From: Sulfurovum sp. bin170
GTDB lineage: Bacteria > Campylobacterota > Campylobacteria > Campylobacterales > Sulfurovaceae
Direction: 5' to 3'
DNA length: 6,282 nucleotides
Assembly: GCF_010892395.1 (NCBI RefSeq)
Contig: NZ_JAACKB010000068.1
Coordinates: forward strand, 1-6,282
The notes under the pieces were generated by a model that saw only the letters and a list, made by a program, of their open reading frames with translations, made no database searches and was not told the origin of the DNA. The translations under genes and the position numbers were made by a program. Position 1 is the first letter of the stretch; each line of letters opens with the position of its first letter. This document shows, one piece after another, positions 5,177 through 6,282 of the stretch.

Positions 5177-6282
5177 TTAAACCATCTCCTCTTCATGCCA
5201 CTCCAAAGAGATCTGTTTGAACTTCTCTTTCTGTTCAATAAAAATATCTACAAGAATAGGGTTAAATGCCCTTCCTCTCTCTGATATAATAATCGATTCA
5301 GCTTTCTCATAGGTAAAAGACTCTTTATATCTTCGTTTACTAATCAGTGCATCATAGACATCTGCAATGGACATAAGTTGGGCTTCTATGGGAATTTCAT
5401 CCCCTTTTAGCTGTTCTGGGTATCCTGTGCCATCCCATTTTTCATGATGATACAGAGCGACATTATAAGCTACCTCTAGGAGAGGATTGGACTCATAGTT
5501 TTCTAGTGACTCCTTTATAATATCAGCCCCCAATCTTGAGTGTGTTTTCATAACTTCATACTCTTCTGGGGTAAATTTCCCTGGTTTTTTTAGTATAGCA
5601 TCGGAGATTCCTACTTTTCCAATATCGTGTAGTGGTGCAGCTTCATAGATAAGCTCTATACTGTGAGGAGTGATAAAGTTTGAGTATAAGTTCTTATGAT
5701 AAAGTTTTTTTGCAAGTACTTTGACATATTTTTTGGTTCTAATAATGTGTTCACCTGTCTCCTCATCATGGGTGTTGGCAACAAGTACCATAGAAGAAGC
5801 ACTGCTTGTAAATGATTGTTTTAAATCTTTTTTTAGCTTCTCTCTCTCTTTTCTATTTTTAGAAAATGGTATGGCTATTAGTAGTATGGTAGATGAGATT
5901 AGAAGTGGTATCCATAAATATCCTATAGATATATATGACCCATCTTTAAAGGTTATAAGCAGCCAAAGAGTACTGCTTAGAAGCGTAAAAGTAGTTACTA
6001 TAAGAATAGTCTTGAACCACTGTTTTATAAAAAGTATATACAGCAGTAGTGAGATAAGAAATGCTATAGCAATATTTAGTTTTTTGTAAAACTCATTTTG
6101 TACTAAAAAAGAGTGATTTAGTAGATTTTCAATATAGTTTGCATGAATTATACTGCTATATTCGTCCTCTCCTACATAGGATTGGTAACTTCTATTTAAC
6201 AAGCTATCTACGGTTGAACCTATAATGACTATTTTACCATATAGAGCCTCTTTTGGAATCTTTTTTTTCAATATATCAATAG
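5177..6282 (-). CDS. CHASE2/HD-GYP membrane protein, predicted c-di-GMP phosphodiesterase, 5' partial
   Basis: HD-GYP proteins hydrolyse the second messenger cyclic-di-GMP. Residue numbers count from the in-frame TTG 6271, which I do not believe is the true start. The frame stays open to the window edge and GKIVIIGST (12-20) with IIHANYIENLL (41-51) is the tail of an extracytoplasmic CHASE2 sensor domain, so a few hundred residues are probably missing. Three membrane helices follow at about 65-82, 88-107 and 116-136, then a short charged linker (138-152). The HD-GYP domain occupies about 160-345 with HD at His215-Asp216 (LHDIGKVGI), KTHSRLG at 242-248, HHEKWDGTGYP at 275-285 and ADVYDAL at 303-309. 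All signature metal and GYP residues are present, so catalysis is expected. The ligand sensed is unknown. It converges on tpiA with a 154-bp repeat-filled spacer. Confidence 0.9.
   Translation of the reverse strand, partial: IDILKKKIPKEALYGKIVIIGSTVDSLLNRSYQSYVGEDEYSSIIHANYIENLLNHSFLVQNEFYKKLNIAIAFLISLLLYILFIKQWFKTILIVTTFTLLSSTLWLLITFKDGSYISIGYLWIPLLISSTILLIAIPFSKNRKEREKLKKDLKQSFTSSASSMVLVANTHDEETGEHIIRTKKYVKVLAKKLYHKNLYSNFITPHSIELIYEAAPLHDIGKVGISDAILKKPGKFTPEEYEVMKTHSRLGADIIKESLENYESNPLLEVAYNVALYHHEKWDGTGYPEQLKGDEIPIEAQLMSIADVYDALISKRRYKESFTYEKAESIIISERGRAFNPILVDIFIEQKEKFKQISLEWHEEEMV

Noticed and set aside
5721..6089. Plus-strand open frame with hydrophobic stretches opposite the HD-GYP gene
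   Set aside because: The hydrophobicity mirrors the membrane segments of the real gene on the other strand; no independent start signal or domain.
6269..6271. TTG 6271 as the true start of the HD-GYP gene
   Set aside because: The frame remains open to the window edge and the first residues are already inside a CHASE2 domain, so the gene continues outside the window.
1..6282. CRISPR array, tRNA or rRNA genes, phage or defence genes
   Set aside because: No regularly spaced direct repeats, tRNA-like cloverleaf or recognisable defence or mobile-element protein was seen on either strand.

Overview
The window looks like chromosomal DNA of a Campylobacterota (formerly Epsilonproteobacteria) bacterium, plausibly of the Sulfurovum/Sulfurimonas kind. 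Three things point there. The gene order nadD/rsfS next to gap-pgk-tpiA is typical of the group. The Pgk and TpiA proteins carry group-like wording (IRCDFNVP, SHxxRP, a short TpiA beginning MIYAANFKTN). The DNA is AT-rich. The genus is an inference; no rRNA or other marker is present.

Layout. Positions 1-118 are AT-rich and hold only a possible signal-peptide-like remnant. From 119 to 1090 (+) runs the PDZ and catalytic part of an S41 (C-terminal-processing) peptidase whose N-terminus is missing, probably a decaying gene. It meets, tail to tail with a 4-bp stop-codon overlap, a minus-strand gene (1935-1087) in which NadD (NAD biosynthesis) is fused in frame to the ribosome silencing factor RsfS. 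A good ribosome binding site and an ATG are retained at the domain junction. A 63-bp divergent spacer (1936-1998) separates this gene from gap-pgk-tpiA (1999-5022, +), three consecutive enzymes of the glycolytic/gluconeogenic trunk. A convergent minus-strand gene, incomplete at the right edge (6282-5177), encodes a membrane CHASE2/HD-GYP protein, a predicted cyclic-di-GMP phosphodiesterase.

How the genes fit together. Gap, Pgk and TpiA act consecutively between dihydroxyacetone phosphate and 3-phosphoglycerate. The Gap sequence lacks the usual acidic residue that selects NAD over NADP, which would suit an enzyme working mainly in the gluconeogenic direction. NadD makes the precursor of the NAD(P) pool that Gap uses, but is transcribed separately.

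The most unusual content is between genes. Every spacer downstream of gap contains hairpin repeats. One GTAG-headed, REP-like hairpin lies between gap and pgk. An inverted pair of GTAG-headed hairpins lies between pgk and tpiA, and its two arms differ only by a compensatory base-pair change. A different family of small hairpins headed GGAAnCGGA lies between tpiA and the HD-GYP gene, again with a compensatory apical pair. No RAYT-type transposase is encoded here. The automatic long starts of pgk (GTG 3012) and tpiA (TTG 4258) fall inside these repeats and should be moved to TTG 3045 and ATG 4333.
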